Source of the DNA: Palsa-504 sp963744575
Lineage (GTDB): Bacteria; Actinomycetota; Actinomycetes; Streptosporangiales; Streptosporangiaceae
NCBI GenBank assembly: GCA_963744575.1
Contig: CAVUUF010000014.1
Coordinates: 372,001 to 436,000 of the forward strand
DNA: 64,000 nt
Reading direction: 5' to 3'
Part shown: one piece after another, positions 55,095 to 63,704 of the stretch
How the letters are laid out: each line of letters starts with the position of its first letter
Numbering within the stretch: position 1 is the first letter of the stretch
The notes under the pieces: model-generated
The model's database searches: none
Seen by the model: the letters and a program-made list of their open reading frames with translations, nothing else
Told to the model about the DNA's origin: nothing
Made by a program: the position numbers and the translations under genes

Positions 55095-56002
55095 CCGCGG
55101 CCGGACGGGACCTGGTGACCCTCCCGCCGGGCCTGCGCGAGCGGGTCATGGCGGCGTCGCTGCGGGCCCGCGAGGCCGGCCAGCCCGCGCCCGCCGAGCC
55201 CGCGATCTCGGCGACCGAGGCGTTCGGCCGCGCCGCCGAGGCCTTCTACGCGCTGCTGCGCACGCTGGGCGAGCGGGACTGGGCGAGGCCGGCCCTGCGC
55301 GGCCTCGACGTGCAGGGCCTGGTCGGCCACCTGATCGGAGTCGAGGACGATGTACAGCGCGGCCTGGCCGGCGACCCGGCCGTGGCCGGCGCGGACCACG
55401 TCGAGTCGACCCAGGCCACGGCGGTCCACCAGGCCGCCCGCTCCCCCGCTTTGACCAGGGACGACTGGCGCCGCGCCGCTGACCGCACGCTCAAGCTGGC
55501 CCGTGCGGCCGGATCCGCGGCACCCGAGCCGGCCCGGCCGGCCGGGTCCGCAGCGCCCGACGGCGCCGGCCTGATCGCGCTGCACGGGATGCGCCTCCCG
55601 GTGCCGGCGCTGCTCCTGGTCCGGGCGTTCGAGCTGTGGGTGCACGAGAACGACGTCCGGCGCGCCGTCGGGCAGCCGCCTTCGGTCCCCGACCCGCCGG
55701 TGCTGCGGCTGATGAGCGACCTCGCGGCCCGGATGCTGCCGCACGCGGCGGCCAGGACGGGGCTGCGGGGACCGGTGGACGTGCACCTGGTGCTGACCGG
55801 GCCCGGCGGCGGCACCTGGGACATCGCGGTCGGCCGGGACTCATCAGAGCCGGCGGCGGTCGTGATCGTGACCAACGCGGTCGGGTTCTGCCGGCTGGCG
55901 GCCAACCGGGTCAGCGCCGGCGACCTCGACCTGCATATCACCGGCGACTCCGGCCGGGCGGCCGGCGTGCTGGCGGCGGCGTCGACGCTGGCGCTTGACT
56001 GA
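55091..56002 (+). CDS. Mycothiol-dependent maleylpyruvate isomerase-like protein, probable sigma-factor partner
   Basis: A 303-residue protein. The first 35 residues (LVTLPPGLRERVMAASLRAR) resemble the N-terminal tail found in fused anti-sigma-like members. The DinB/MDMPI-type domain follows: LRGLDVQGLVGHLIGVEDDV with the first metal His, MRLPVPALLLVRAFELWVHE with the second metal His near NDVRRA, and a C-terminal sterol-carrier-like part (VVIVTNAVGFCRLAANRVSA). Family members bind zinc and mycothiol. Coupling to an ECF sigma gene suggests a thiol- or metal-sensing control of that sigma factor. No membrane segment. Confidence 0.8.
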   Translation: MTAAGRDLVTLPPGLRERVMAASLRAREAGQPAPAEPAISATEAFGRAAEAFYALLRTLGERDWARPALRGLDVQGLVGHLIGVEDDVQRGLAGDPAVAGADHVESTQATAVHQAARSPALTRDDWRRAADRTLKLARAAGSAAPEPARPAGSAAPDGAGLIALHGMRLPVPALLLVRAFELWVHENDVRRAVGQPPSVPDPPVLRLMSDLAARMLPHAAARTGLRGPVDVHLVLTGPGGGTWDIAVGRDSSEPAAVVIVTNAVGFCRLAANRVSAGDLDLHITGDSGRAAGVLAAASTLALD

Positions 56003-56021
56003 CCCGCGGGCGCCTACATTC

Positions 56022-56038
56022 AACGCAGCGTCTGCGTT
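56022..56038. promoter_or_regulatory. Inverted repeat before the sacsin-like ATPase gene
   Basis: AACGCAG-CGT-CTGCGTT is perfect over 7-base arms and lies 17 bases before the GTG start, in a locally AT-richer stretch (TACATTC ... TTCAAATG). Candidate operator; the regulator is unknown. Confidence 0.45.
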
Positions 56039-56055
56039 CAAATGAAAGGACGGCG

Positions 56056-58479
56056 GTGGCGGCCGACTACGAGAAGATCCGCGAGGAGAACATCGCCAGG
56101 TACGGCTGGGACACCGCCGTGCTCGACCTGCTCGGGCAGCTGTACAGCGAGCGGACGCACTTCATCTTCGAGCTGATCCAGAACGCCGAGGATGCCGGCG
56201 CGACCGAGGTGGCCTTCGAGCTCTTCGAGGACCGGCTGGAGCTGCGGCACGACGGGCGGCCGTTCACCGGGGCCGACGTCCGCGGCGTCTGCGGGGTCGG
56301 CCAGAGCGGCAAGGCCGCGGATCTCACCGCGATCGGTAAGTTCGGCATCGGGTTCAAGGCGGTGTACGCCTACACCAGGACCCCGCGGATCCACAGCGGC
56401 GACGAGCACTTCAGGATCGAGAACTACGTCCGCCCGGCGGCCGAGCCCGCCGCGGCGGTTCCGGCGGCCGAGCCCCCCGCCGGGACGCTGTTCGTGTTCC
56501 CCTTCGACCACGAGACGGTGGCCGCCGACGTCGCGGCCCGGGAGATCGGCGCGGCGCTGGCCGCGCTCGAACCGCGGATCCTGCTGTTCCTGCGGAACAT
56601 CCGCCGCCTGCGTTCCGGCGGATCGGTGATTGACCGCTCGGTGGCGCAAGGCCCTGGGGCGTCCCGCCGCGTGACGCTGGCCAGGGACGGCGGGCGCCGG
56701 GAAGAGTGGCTGGTCTGGCACCGCGAGGTGCCCGGGCACCGGGGGCAGCGGACCGAGATCGCGTTCCAGTTGCAGGGCGGCCGGGTCGCGGCGCTGGCCG
56801 CCGCCCCGCTGACCGTGTTCTTCCCGACCGAGAAGGAGACCTTTCTCGGCTTCCTGGTCCAGGGGCCGTACCGGACCACGCCGGCCAGGGACAACGTTCC
56901 CGGTCATGACCCGTCGAACCAGGCGCTGGCCGCCCAGGCCGCCGCGTTGCTCACCGACGTGCTGCTCGAACTGCGGGACGCGGGGCTGCTCACCGTGGAC
57001 GCCCTGCAGGCGCTGCCGCTCGAGGCCGCTCGTTTCCCGGCCGGCTCCATGTTCCGCCCGCTGTTCAACGCGGTCGGCGACGCGCTGACCGCGGAAGAGC
57101 TCATCCCGGTGACCGGCGGTGGCTACGGCGTGGCCGTCGACCTGGAGCTGGCCGGCTCTGCGCAGGTGCGCGAGCTGCTCGACCCGGACCAGCTGGGTGC
57201 ACTGTGCGGTGCGGGGCGTCCGGTCCGGTTCGCCGACCAGTCCATTACCGAGCACCTGACGCCCGCCTTGTGGCGCTACCTGCGGGACGAGATCGGCATC
57301 GACGAGGTCACCCCCGAGGCCGTGCTTGACCGGGCGACCGGCGAGTTTCTCCAGGTCCAGGACGATGCCTGGATCGTTCGGTTCTACGGCTTCCTGTCTT
57401 GTCACCCATCGCTGTGGCCGGCCGCCGGGGCCGCGCCGGTGATCAGGCTCGAGGACGGCCGCCATGTCGCTCCCCTGGACGGTGCGGGCCGCCCGGCGGT
57501 GTACCTGCCCGGGCCGGCGCCGAGCAGCCTGCCGACCGTGCGGCGCGCGATCGCGGACTCCCCCGCGGCCCGGCCGTTCCTCGAGGCGTTGCACCTGGCC
57601 GAACCGGATGTGGTGGCCGAAGTCCTCCAGGTCGTCCTGCCCGGCTACGACGGCCTTGACCTGGCCGATCTCGACCCGGCCCGGCACGACGCGGACCTGG
57701 AACGGGTGGCAATGGCCCTGGACGAGGCGTCCGGGCGGCGGCGCGAGGTGCTGCTCGAGCGGGTGCGCGGCACGTCGTTCCTGATCGGCGAGAACGCGGC
57801 GAGCGGCGAACTCGCACTGCTGCCTCCGGGCCGCCTGTACCAGCGCGGCAAGGAGCTCGAGGTCTACTTCGCGGGCAATCCCGCCGCGTGGTTCGCTGAC
57901 GACGGGTACGGGCCGTGGCGGGTTCAGCTGGCCGCCATGGGGGTGCGGCAGGAGGTCGCCGTGCGCGCTCGCACCCCGGACCCGTCCGGGTACGTGATGA
58001 TCGCCGTCGACTTCGGCCGGAATGAGCGCGGGCTCGACGGATTCGATCCCGGCGCGGAGATCGACGGCCTGGAATTTGCGCTGGCGCATCCGGACCACGC
58101 GCGCTCGGAGTTCGTCTGGAACGTGCTGCTCGCGCCGAACCGCCGCCTGGTGGCCGGGGTGGTCGAGCGGTCAGTGCTGGCGACGTTCAGCGACTCCAGC
58201 CGGGAGGAGGCCAGGTCGGCGCTGGCCGAGGCGGCCGGGCGGGAGGCCTGGCTGCCCGGCCGGGACGGGTCCTGCCACCAGCCGGGCGAGTTGTCCCTGG
58301 ACGACCTGCCGCCGACCTACACGCGGGACGAGAGGCTGGCCCAGGCCCTGGGCATGCTCCGCCCGGTGGTGAGCGAGGCCGCCCGTCAGCTGGGGATCCC
58401 GGCGGAGGTGCTCTGGGGCCTGAGCGAGAACCCGGACCTGGTCGCGCAGGTCGAGCGGGAGCTCGCAAGCCGGGGTTAG
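56056..58479 (+). CDS. Sacsin/HSP90-like GHKL ATPase protein
   Basis: An 807-residue protein. The N-terminal GHKL ATPase has the N-box FIFELIQNAEDAGA (Glu and Asn for ATP/Mg), the G1 region DGRPFTGADVRGVCGVGQSG, and the G2 loop AIGKFGIGFKAVYAYT. This order and spacing match the sacsin N-terminal (iATPase) type. An S5-like domain follows (TVFFPTEKETFLGFLVQGPY with TTPARDNVPG). The rest (about 400 residues) is divergent and has no nuclease or helicase motif I can see. GTG 56056 follows AAAGGA. Sacsin-type ATPases occur in stress and phage-defence loci, but no partner gene is next to it. Confidence 0.85.
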   Translation: MAADYEKIREENIARYGWDTAVLDLLGQLYSERTHFIFELIQNAEDAGATEVAFELFEDRLELRHDGRPFTGADVRGVCGVGQSGKAADLTAIGKFGIGFKAVYAYTRTPRIHSGDEHFRIENYVRPAAEPAAAVPAAEPPAGTLFVFPFDHETVAADVAAREIGAALAALEPRILLFLRNIRRLRSGGSVIDRSVAQGPGASRRVTLARDGGRREEWLVWHREVPGHRGQRTEIAFQLQGGRVAALAAAPLTVFFPTEKETFLGFLVQGPYRTTPARDNVPGHDPSNQALAAQAAALLTDVLLELRDAGLLTVDALQALPLEAARFPAGSMFRPLFNAVGDALTAEELIPVTGGGYGVAVDLELAGSAQVRELLDPDQLGALCGAGRPVRFADQSITEHLTPALWRYLRDEIGIDEVTPEAVLDRATGEFLQVQDDAWIVRFYGFLSCHPSLWPAAGAAPVIRLEDGRHVAPLDGAGRPAVYLPGPAPSSLPTVRRAIADSPAARPFLEALHLAEPDVVAEVLQVVLPGYDGLDLADLDPARHDADLERVAMALDEASGRRREVLLERVRGTSFLIGENAASGELALLPPGRLYQRGKELEVYFAGNPAAWFADDGYGPWRVQLAAMGVRQEVAVRARTPDPSGYVMIAVDFGRNERGLDGFDPGAEIDGLEFALAHPDHARSEFVWNVLLAPNRRLVAGVVERSVLATFSDSSREEARSALAEAAGREAWLPGRDGSCHQPGELSLDDLPPTYTRDERLAQALGMLRPVVSEAARQLGIPAEVLWGLSENPDLVAQVERELASRG

Positions 58480-59471
58480 AGGCGGACGATCATCTTGCCG
58501 GTGTTGGCGCCGCGAAGGAGGTTGATGAAGGCGTCGGGGGCGTGGTCGAGGCCGTCCACGACGGTTTCGGCGTGGGCGAGCCGGCCTTCGCGGAGCCAGG
58601 CGCTGACGTCAGCGATCATGTCGGGCATCCGGCGGGCGTGGTCGCTGACGATGAAGCCGCGCAGGGTGAGCCGTTTGGTGATGACCAGGCCGAGGTTGCT
58701 TGGGCCCACCGGGGGTGCGGTGGCGTTGTAATTGGCGATGGCGCCGGACATGGCGACCCGGCCGTTCTGGTTGAGTATCACCAGGGCGGCGTCCAGGTGG
58801 TCGGCGCCCACGTTGTCGAAGTAGACGTCAATGCCGTCCGGCGCGGCTTCGCGGAGTTGCTCGACAACGGAGGCGGCCCGGTAGTTGAAGGCGGCGTCGA
58901 AGCCGATCTCGCGCAGCCAGCGGACCTTCTCCTCGCTCCCCGCGCTGCCGATCACCCGGGCGGCTCCCTTGAGCTTGGCGATCTGGCCGGCCATGCTGCC
59001 CACCGCGCCGGCCGCTCCGGAAACGAACACCGTTTCGCCCGGCTTGAACCCGGCGATGTCGAGCAGGCCCACGTAGGCGGTCAGCGTGGGCATGCCGAGC
59101 ACGCCCAGGTAGGCCGACGGGGACAGGCCCGCCACGACGGTCACCTTCCTGGCCTGCCGGGCGGGCAGCACCGCCTCGTCCCGCCAGCCGAGCATGTGCA
59201 GGACCATGTCGCCGACGTTCAGGTCCGGCGACCGGGACTCGATGACCATGCCGATGGCGCCGCCCTCCAGCGGCTCGCCCAGGCGGAACGGCGGCACGTA
59301 GGACCTCGCGTCGTTCATCCGGCTGCGCATGTACGGGTCCACCGACATGAACAGGTTGCGGACCCGGACCTGCCCGTCGGCCAGGTCCGGCCGGTCAGCC
59401 TCGGTCAGTGCGAAGTTGGCCGCGGTCGGCCAGCCGGACGGCCGCGAGGCGAGGACGATCTGGTGTGGCAC
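58476..59471 (-). CDS. NADP-dependent oxidoreductase, MDR/leukotriene B4 dehydrogenase-like (CurA type)
   Basis: A 331-residue zinc-free medium-chain reductase. It starts PHQIVLASRPSGWPTAANFA, has the substrate region FMSVDPYMRSRMND, the family mark MPTLTAYVGLLDIAGFKPGE, the NADPH motif VFVSGAAGAVGSMAGQIAKL, and YFDNVGADHLDAALVILNQN. Such enzymes reduce alpha,beta-unsaturated ketones and aldehydes. It overlaps the 3' end of the sacsin-like gene by four bases, convergently, and is divergent from the acyl-CoA ligase. Confidence 0.9.
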   Translation of the reverse strand: MPHQIVLASRPSGWPTAANFALTEADRPDLADGQVRVRNLFMSVDPYMRSRMNDARSYVPPFRLGEPLEGGAIGMVIESRSPDLNVGDMVLHMLGWRDEAVLPARQARKVTVVAGLSPSAYLGVLGMPTLTAYVGLLDIAGFKPGETVFVSGAAGAVGSMAGQIAKLKGAARVIGSAGSEEKVRWLREIGFDAAFNYRAASVVEQLREAAPDGIDVYFDNVGADHLDAALVILNQNGRVAMSGAIANYNATAPPVGPSNLGLVITKRLTLRGFIVSDHARRMPDMIADVSAWLREGRLAHAETVVDGLDHAPDAFINLLRGANTGKMIVRL

Positions 59472-59569
59472 GAGCCCTCCCCGGCAGACAGGACAATTGA
59501 CGTAGCTGGCGGTGCGGTTTTACCGTACCGCCGAGGAAATCCGGCTGCCAGCAAGGATGAGGGCTCCTG

Positions 59570-61213
59570 ATGATCCGCAGCACCATGCAGGACTACCAGC
59601 TCACGATCAGCGCGATCATGCGGCACGGCGCCCGGGTGTATCCCGGCAGCGAGTGCGTGACCTGGACCGGGGCGGGCGCCCGCCGGGCCAGTTACGCCCA
59701 GGTGGCGCAGAACGCGGCGCGGCTGGCCGGGGCGCTGGCACGGCTCGGGATCAGGCCGAACGACCCGGTGGCCACGTTCGCCTGGAACAACCAGGAGCAC
59801 CTCGAGGCCTACTTCGGGGTGCCCAGCATGGGCGCGGTGCTGCACACGCTCAACATCCGGCTGCCCGGCGCCCAGGTGGCCCAGATCGCGGGTCACGCCG
59901 GGGACCGGATCATCATCGTGGACGACACGCTGGTCCCCCTGCTGGCCAGGATCAACGATGAGCTGCCGACCGTGGAGGCGTTCGTGGTCAACGGCGCGGG
60001 CGACGCCGCGGCCCTCGAAGGCCGCGTGCCGGTGCTGCGTTACCACGAGCTGCTGGCCGCCGAGGAGCCCGAGTTCGACTGGCCGGAGCTGGACGAGCGG
60101 GACGCGGCGCTGATGTGCTACACCAGCGGGACCACCGGGGACCCGAAGGGCGTGGTGTACTCGCACCGGTCCACCTACCTGCACGCGATGGCCGTGATGG
60201 CCGCCTCGGTCCACGGCAGCACCGAGGCCGACCGGGCGCTGGCCATCGTGCCGATGTTCCACGCCAACGCGTGGGGCATGCCGTTCGCCGCCTTCCTGTC
60301 CGGTGCCACGCTGCAGATGCCGGGCCCGTTCCTGCAGCCGGAGCACCTGACCAGGTTCATCGCCACCGAGCGGACCACGGTGACCTCCGGGGTGCCGACC
60401 ATCTGGAGCGCGATCCTCAACTACGGCGAGGACCACGAGATCGACCTTTCCTCGCTGCGGATCGCCAACTCCGGCGGCTCGGCCGCGCCCCGGGTGCTGC
60501 TCGAGCGGTTCGGTGAGCGGTACGGGCTGCGGATCATCCAGGGCTGGGGCATGACCGAGATGAGCCCGGTCGGCGGCCTGGCCACGCCGCCGGCCGGCGT
60601 CGAGGAGGGCAGCGCCGAGGACCTGGACTGGCGGATGCGGGCCGGCCGGGTCATCCACGGGGTCGAGATGCGGATCGTCGGCCAGGACGGCGAGGAGCTG
60701 CCCAGGGACGGCGCGAGCGAGGGCGAGATCGAGGTCCGCGGGCCGTGGGTCGCCGGCGCGTACCACAACGACCCGGCGCCGGAGAAGTTCCGCGACGGCT
60801 GGCTGCGCACCGGCGACGTCGGCTCCCTGGACGAACGGGGCTTCTTCACCATCACCGACCGGATCAAGGACGTGATCAAGTCCGGCGGCGAGTGGATCTC
60901 CTCGGTGGACCTGGAGAACGAGCTGATGGCGCACCCCGCCGTGCAGGAGGCCGCGGTGATCGGGATTCCGGACAAGCGCTGGGGCGAGCGGCCGCTGGCC
61001 TGCGTGGTGCTGCGGCCCGGGGCCACGGCCAAGGCCGCCGAGCTCGCGGACTTCCTGGCCGGGCACGTCGCGCGCTGGCAGGTGCCGGAGCACTGGACGT
61101 TCGTCGCCGAGATCCCCAAGACCGCGGTGGGCAAGTTCGACAAGAAGGTGCTGCGGGCCCGGCACGAGGCCGGGGAGCTCGAGGCCGAGCGCTTGGATCA
61201 GGTCACCGGGTGA
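59570..61213 (+). CDS. Medium/long-chain acyl-CoA ligase (AMP-forming)
   Basis: A 547-residue ANL-superfamily enzyme. The P-loop-like motif is LMCYTSGTTGDPKGVVYSHR. The A5 region is GWGMTEMSPVGG, the A7 Asp is in GWLRTGDVGSLDERGFFTIT, the A8 hinge is DRIKDVIKSGGEWISSVDLE, and the A10 Lys is in PKTAVGKFDKKVLR. It activates a carboxylic acid to acyl-AMP and then acyl-CoA. The sequence style (NMxQ-like opening MQDYQLTISAIMRHGARVYP) matches fatty-acid ligases. GAGGG precedes ATG 59570. It is convergent with the aromatic-catabolism operon, overlapping it by 11 bases. Confidence 0.92.
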   Translation: MIRSTMQDYQLTISAIMRHGARVYPGSECVTWTGAGARRASYAQVAQNAARLAGALARLGIRPNDPVATFAWNNQEHLEAYFGVPSMGAVLHTLNIRLPGAQVAQIAGHAGDRIIIVDDTLVPLLARINDELPTVEAFVVNGAGDAAALEGRVPVLRYHELLAAEEPEFDWPELDERDAALMCYTSGTTGDPKGVVYSHRSTYLHAMAVMAASVHGSTEADRALAIVPMFHANAWGMPFAAFLSGATLQMPGPFLQPEHLTRFIATERTTVTSGVPTIWSAILNYGEDHEIDLSSLRIANSGGSAAPRVLLERFGERYGLRIIQGWGMTEMSPVGGLATPPAGVEEGSAEDLDWRMRAGRVIHGVEMRIVGQDGEELPRDGASEGEIEVRGPWVAGAYHNDPAPEKFRDGWLRTGDVGSLDERGFFTITDRIKDVIKSGGEWISSVDLENELMAHPAVQEAAVIGIPDKRWGERPLACVVLRPGATAKAAELADFLAGHVARWQVPEHWTFVAEIPKTAVGKFDKKVLRARHEAGELEAERLDQVTG

Positions 61214-62217
61214 AGCCGTCGGCGCCCACCACGATCTCGGCGGGCTGTTTCTCCGCGAGCAGCGGGCGCGGCTGGCCGTCCAGGTCGAGCACGGCGCTGG
61301 CCTCGGTGTACCAGGACGGGACCACCGGGTGGCCCCAGAAGTCGCGGCGCCGCGGGTCGCGCACCGACCAGCGCAGCACCGGGTGACCGGGGTCGCCGGT
61401 GTAGTAGTCGCTGGTGTAGATCTCCACCCGGTGCCCGTCCGGGTCCCGCAGGTACACGTAGCAGGCGTTGGACACGCCGTGCCAGGCCTGGCCCGCGCTC
61501 GATCAGCGATTCCTGCCGCAGCGAGCCGAGGATGTCGCAGATCCGCAGCACCTGATGCGACTCGTGGGCGAAGAACCCCAGGTGATGCAGCCGCGGGCCC
61601 TCTCCCCCGGTGAACGCCACGTCGTGCACGGTCTGCTTGCGGAACATCCAGGCGGCGTACAGGGTGCGCTCGTCCTCGATCGTCTCGGACAGGCCGAAAC
61701 CGAGCGAGGTGTGGTACTCGTAGGCGGCGCGGACGTCGGGGACCACGATGTTGAAGTGGTCCATCCGCGCGGGTTCGGCCCCGCGCCGCAGGTCGTAGCG
61801 CTGCTGCAGGCGTTCGGCGGGCAGGGCGTCGAAGAAGAACTCCACGGTGAAGCCGAGCGGGTCCTCGACCCGGACCGCCTCCCCCACCCCCGGCGTGGCG
61901 CCGGCCGGCACCCGCGCGGTCCGGCCGCCGAGCGCCGCGAAGAACGCCTCGGCCAGGTCCAGGTCCGCCGCGGTCCGCACCCGGTACGCGAGCCGGGCCG
62001 CCGCGGCTTCGCGGCCCGCGCGCAGGATCAGGTTGTGGTGGAGGAGCTCGTCGTATCCGCGCAGGTAGAGCGCATCACCGGAGTCGGCGCTTAGCACGAA
62101 GCCGAGCAGGTCGACCCAGAACCGGCGGGCCGCGTCCAGGTCGGTGACGACCAGTTCGGCGTAGGCGGCGCGGACGATGTCGGGGGGCTGCGGCCCGTGT
62201 TCAGGTGACGGCTCCAT
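61203..62217 (-). pseudogene. hpaD: Extradiol ring-cleavage dioxygenase (HpaD-like) with apparent +1 frameshift
   Basis: The first frame encodes two vicinal-oxygen-chelate domains (AAYAELVVTDLDAARRFWVD; metal His in MDHFNIVVPDVRAAYEYHTS; LHHLGFFAHES) up to SLIERGPG. The expected continuation HGVSNACYVYLRDPDGHRVE with the metal Glu in VEIYTSDYYTGDPGHPVLRW is one base out of frame. Removing a single base at about 61481-61490 (GCCAGGCCTGG) joins them to 337 residues, the usual length. The complete enzyme would cleave homoprotocatechuate. The frameshift is either a real mutation or a sequencing error in a G/C run. The start is taken at ATG 62215-62217 after GGAG; GTG 62223 overlaps the hpaE stop. 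Confidence 0.8.
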
Positions 62218-62219
62218 GA

Positions 62220-63704
62220 TCACGCTCCGAACCGGGGCACGCGGGTGTCTCCCAGCGGGATGTGGACGATACGCGATTCCGTATAGAAGTCCAGGCTGTG
62301 CGGTCCGCCTTCGCGGCCGAGCCCGCTCGCCTTCACGCCGCCGAACGGGGTCCGCAGGTCCCGCACGTTGTGCGAGTTGACCCAGGTCATGCCGGCCTCG
62401 ACGGCGCGCGCCACCCGGTGGGCGCGGGCCAGGTCACCGGTCCAGATGTAGGCGGCCAGGCCGTAGGCGGTCCCGTTAGCCAGCGCGACCGCCTCGGCCT
62501 CGTCGCCGAACGGGGTGACGCACGCCACCGGGCCGAAGATCTCCTCGCGGAAGATCCGCATCGACGGCTCGACGTCGGCGAACACCGTCGCGGCCAGGTA
62601 GTTCCCCTCGGGCAGGTGGGCCGGCCGGGCTCCGCCCGCCACCAGGCGCGCGCCTTCGTCCTGCCCGGCCTGCACGTATCCGAGGACCCGCGCGTAGTGC
62701 TCGGGGTGCACCAGCGCGCCGATCTCGGTCGACGGGTCGGCCGGGTCGCCGACCCGGATGCGTTCGGCCCGGGAGGCAAGCCGGGTGAGGAGTTCGTGGT
62801 ACACCGCCCGTTCGGCCAGAATCCTCGACCCGGCCGTGCACCGCTCGCCGTTGAGGGAGAACACGCCGAACAGGGCGCTGTCGGTCGCCTGGTCCAGGTC
62901 GGCGTCGGCGAAGATGACGCACGGCGACTTGCCGCCCAGTTCCATCGACAGGCCCTTGAGGTGCGGCGCGGCCGCGGCCATGATCGTCTGGCCGGTGCGG
63001 GTCTCGCCGGTGAACGAGATGCGGGGCACGCCGGGGTGCGCGACCAGCGCCGCGCCCGCCACCTCGCCGATGCCGTGCACCAGGTTGAAGACCCCGTTGG
63101 GCAGGCCGGCCTCGGTCATGATCTCCGGCAGCAGGCTGGCCGACAGCGGCGTCCACTCGGCCGGCTTGAGCACGACCGTGCAGCCCGCAGCCAGCGCGGG
63201 CGCGAGCTTCCAGGTCTCCAGCATGAACGGCGTGTTCCACGGGGTGATCAGGCCGGCCACCCCGGCCGGCTTGCGGATCACGTAGCCGAACTGGCTGCTG
63301 CTGCCGAAGGCGTCCTCGTGCCGGGTCACCGTCATGTCGGCGAAGAACCGGAAGTTCTCGGCGGCCCGCGCCGCCTGGCCGCGGGCCTGGGTGACCGGGA
63401 GGCCGGTGTCGAACGTCTCGAGTTCGGCGATCCGCGCGGCGCGGGCCTCGATGCCGTCCGCGATCCCGGTCAGGATGCGGGCCCGCTGGCGGGCCGGCAG
63501 GTCCGGCCATGGTCCGTCGGCGAAGGCTTGCGCGGCCGCGGTGACGGCGCAGTCCACGTCCTCGGCGTCGCCGGCCGCCACGGTGGCGTACGGCTGGCTG
63601 GTCACCGGGTCGGCCACCTCGAACGTGGCGCCTGTTGCGCTTGGGGTTTGGGCGCCGCCGATGAAGTGCTCGAGCTTGGCGGGGAGCCCGGGCGGAGCGG
63701 TCAT
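62220..63704 (-). CDS. hpaE: 5-carboxymethyl-2-hydroxymuconate semialdehyde dehydrogenase
   Basis: A 494-residue NAD+-dependent aldehyde dehydrogenase. Markers are GLITPWNTPFMLETWKLAPA, the NAD motif SFTGETRTGQTI, the catalytic Glu in SMELGGKSPCVIFADAD and the catalytic Cys in FSLNGERCTAGSRI. The ending GGVKASGLGREGGPHSLDFY with TESRIVHIPL is characteristic of the HpaE subgroup. It oxidises the ring-cleavage product of homoprotocatechuate. The ATG overlaps the stop of the upstream RraA-like gene, and its stop overlaps the dioxygenase gene region, so this is one operon. Confidence 0.92.
   Translation of the reverse strand: MTAPPGLPAKLEHFIGGAQTPSATGATFEVADPVTSQPYATVAAGDAEDVDCAVTAAAQAFADGPWPDLPARQRARILTGIADGIEARAARIAELETFDTGLPVTQARGQAARAAENFRFFADMTVTRHEDAFGSSSQFGYVIRKPAGVAGLITPWNTPFMLETWKLAPALAAGCTVVLKPAEWTPLSASLLPEIMTEAGLPNGVFNLVHGIGEVAGAALVAHPGVPRISFTGETRTGQTIMAAAAPHLKGLSMELGGKSPCVIFADADLDQATDSALFGVFSLNGERCTAGSRILAERAVYHELLTRLASRAERIRVGDPADPSTEIGALVHPEHYARVLGYVQAGQDEGARLVAGGARPAHLPEGNYLAATVFADVEPSMRIFREEIFGPVACVTPFGDEAEAVALANGTAYGLAAYIWTGDLARAHRVARAVEAGMTWVNSHNVRDLRTPFGGVKASGLGREGGPHSLDFYTESRIVHIPLGDTRVPRFGA

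Noticed and set aside
62276..62289. ATTCCGTATAGAAG resembling the IclR-type operator
   Set aside because: It encodes the conserved DFYTES segment of hpaE, is far from any start codon and is best explained by coding constraint.
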